From positions 1-41,074 of the forward strand of contig CAKRRN010000022.1 of NCBI GenBank assembly GCA_934394435.1: a stretch of DNA of 41,074 nucleotides, in the 5' to 3' direction. The notes under the pieces were generated by a model. It made no database searches, was not told the origin of the DNA, and was given only the letters and a program-made list of their open reading frames with translations. How positions within the stretch are numbered: position 1 is the stretch's first letter; each line of letters begins with the position of its first letter. Positions 39,704 through 41,074 of the stretch are shown here, one piece after another. This DNA is from an uncultured Bacteroidaceae bacterium (lineage in GTDB: Bacteria > Bacteroidota > Bacteroidia > Bacteroidales > Bacteroidaceae). The position numbers were made by a program, and so were the translations under genes.

Positions 39704-41074
39704 TTACTTTACCATTACTTTCTTAGTGCTTCCGTTAACATATCGTATGATGTAAACTTGTCCTTTCTCCGCACGACTTACTTCCTTGCCAGACAAGGTG
39801 TAAATCTTGCTGATATTCTCAGAACCCTCAACGCCCTCGATAGCAGTATCGATGTCGTGCTGTGCCTTCTTGGCGTCAGCCTTCAACTGGTCGATAGCTG
39901 TTTCAATAGCAGTCTTAGGAGCCAGAATATTCACGATCTCAGCAGTCAGAGAACCATCAGCCTTGGCAGCCTCGATAGCCTCAGAGAGAGAAGCGATCTG
40001 AGCCTCGATAGCAGCCTTACCGTCTACTACGAGAGCAGAATCCTTCACGTCGGGGCAGAACTCGTCAATAGCTTCCATAGCAGTAGCCAACTTCTGGTTC
40101 AAGCTGTTCACCACGGCTGTAGCCTGAGCGTATGCAGCATCCAGAGCTTGCTGAGCCTCGAAGTCCTTCTGAGCCTTCTGAGCGATAGCGGGCAGCTGGC
40201 TGATAGCCTCTTCCACTTCTGCCTTCTTGCTCAGCAGTTCATCCTTCTTCTCTATCAGAGAACCGTCAGCCTTGGCAGCCTCCACAGCCTCAGAGAGAGT
40301 AGCGATCTGAGCCTTCACAGCAGCCACAGCAGCTGTTACTGTCTCACCGTCCTTCACGTCGGGGCAGAAGGTGTTGATAGCATCCTGTGCAGCAGCGAGC
40401 TTCTGGTTCAAGCCATTCAGCAACTCCTGAGCCTGAGCGTAAGCAGCATCCAAAGCCTTCTGAGTCTCAAAGTCCTTCTGGGCAGCCTTAGCGTCCTCTA
40501 CCATCTTAGCGATAGCAGCCTCAACCTCTGCCTTCTTAGCAACCAGCTCGTCACCCTTGTTCACCAGAGAACCATCAGCCTTAGCAGCCTCGATAGCCTC
40601 AGCAGCTGCGGTGATCTGAGCCTCAATAGCAGTAGCAGCAGCTACAACAGACTCGCTCTCCTTCACGTCTGCACACTCCTTAGCAATTGTCTCCTGTGCA
40701 GTAGCGAAGCTTGACTTCAGAGAAGCCAGCTCCTGCTGAGCATAAGCATAAGCAGCATCCAGAGCAGCCTTCTTATCGTCTACCACCTTCTGGGCAGCCT
40801 TAGCGTCCTCTACCATCTTAGCGATAGCAGCCTCAACCTCAGCCTTCTTAGCAACCAGCTCGTCACCCTTGTTCACCAGAGAACCATCAGCCTTGGCAGC
40901 CTCGATAGCCTCAGCAGCTGCGGTGATCTGAGCCTCAATAGCAGTAGCGGCAGCTACAACAGACTCGCTCTCCTTCACGTCTGCGCACTCCTTAGCTATT
41001 GTCTCCTGTGCAGTAGCGAAGCTTGACTTCAGAGAAGCCAGCTCCTGCTGAGCATAAGCATAAGCAGCATCCAG
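39704..41074 (-). CDS. Long Ala-rich helical repeat protein, T9SS-like C-terminus (5' end beyond window)
   Basis: The frame is open to the right edge (456 codons seen), so this is a 3' part of a larger gene. It consists of four units of 103-104 residues, each starting LDAAYA.AQ and containing C(A/P)DVK, E(A/S)IEAAKADGSL and AEVE.AI, predicted to be almost entirely helical (three-helix-bundle-like). Each unit has one Cys. The last ~35 residues (ISKIYTLSGKEV, then GQVYIIRYVNGS.KKVMVK) look like a type IX secretion tail, IYTL.GK.V..A.KG.YIIR. Together this suggests a secreted or surface-attached fibrous protein. Function unknown; the missing 5' end should hold a signal peptide. Confidence 0.75.
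   Translation of the reverse strand: MDAAYAYAQQELASLKSSFATAQETIAKECADVKESESVVAAATAIEAQITAAAEAIEAAKADGSLVNKGDELVAKKAEVEAAIAKMVEDAKAAQKVVDDKKAALDAAYAYAQQELASLKSSFATAQETIAKECADVKESESVVAAATAIEAQITAAAEAIEAAKADGSLVNKGDELVAKKAEVEAAIAKMVEDAKAAQKDFETQKALDAAYAQAQELLNGLNQKLAAAQDAINTFCPDVKDGETVTAAVAAVKAQIATLSEAVEAAKADGSLIEKKDELLSKKAEVEEAISQLPAIAQKAQKDFEAQQALDAAYAQATAVVNSLNQKLATAMEAIDEFCPDVKDSALVVDGKAAIEAQIASLSEAIEAAKADGSLTAEIVNILAPKTAIETAIDQLKADAKKAQHDIDTAIEGVEGSENISKIYTLSGKEVSRAEKGQVYIIRYVNGSTKKVMVK
39824..41074 (-). repeat. 309-312 bp in-gene tandem repeat
   Basis: The landmark GCAGCAT recurs at 40134, 40443, 40752 and 41064, i.e. every 309, 309 and 312 bases. The two rightmost units (about 40475-40758 and 40787-41070) are nearly identical at DNA level, while the left ones have diverged, which points to recent duplication at the 5' side. 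Confidence 0.85.

Noticed and set aside
39692..40714. 340-codon plus-strand Leu/Ser-rich repeat frame
   Set aside because: Antisense of the Ala-rich repeat protein; repeats only mirror the real gene, and a terminator supports the minus strand.

Overview
The window reads as a chromosomal segment of a Bacteroidota bacterium, most likely Prevotella-like. The housekeeping proteins have the Bacteroidales form, and several intergenic regions carry the Bacteroidota sigma-A promoter (TTTG, 19-20 bases, TAnnTTTG) instead of the -35/-10 type. There are large outer-membrane beta-barrel proteins with carboxypeptidase-regulatory-like N-termini, and one protein whose C-terminus resembles a type IX secretion tail. 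No tRNA, rRNA, CRISPR array, insertion sequence or prophage was recognised.

Layout. 1-761 has no recognisable gene. 762-6012 (minus) holds a membrane metallophosphoesterase, a secreted family 2 glycoside hydrolase and class II fructose-bisphosphate aldolase. 6261-14182 (minus) is the centrepiece, an apparently complete but partly damaged RiPP (ribosomally made, modified peptide) locus. In transcription order it has two double-glycine precursor peptides, a radical SAM/SPASM maturase, an outer-membrane beta-barrel protein, a C39-peptidase ABC exporter, a stub resembling the membrane anchor of an HlyD adaptor, and a LuxR-type regulator. The exporter's natural N-terminus is out of frame across a run of eight A/T, and the adaptor stops just after its membrane anchor.

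14407-20387 contains exonuclease III (minus), a glycosyltransferase (plus) and an etfB-etfA-acyl-CoA dehydrogenase unit (plus). 20664-31820 holds two large paralogous outer-membrane barrels around a flotillin/NfeD-like membrane module, a GH43-like secreted hydrolase and a Tat-exported metallophosphoesterase. 31851-34069 is murF-rsmA (minus), and 34266-38268 is folP-cdaA then pta-ackA (plus). 38362-41074 has an Rpn/PD-(D/E)XK family protein with a 21-bp tandem repeat in its coiled coil, and the 3' part of a long alanine-rich helical repeat protein that runs off the right edge.

Working model of the RiPP locus: the maturase modifies Cys-containing core peptides that follow the leader motif EPLD(V/I)ME.M.VKGG; the C39 exporter cuts after GG and exports the core; the beta-barrel acts in the outer membrane; the PAS-LuxR protein regulates. 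The two precursors together carry three copies of one Cys-x7/8-Cys...AVV core module that I do not recognise from a characterised RiPP. A separate dispersed repeat (core AAATCGGTCATTAGA) occurs four times between genes.
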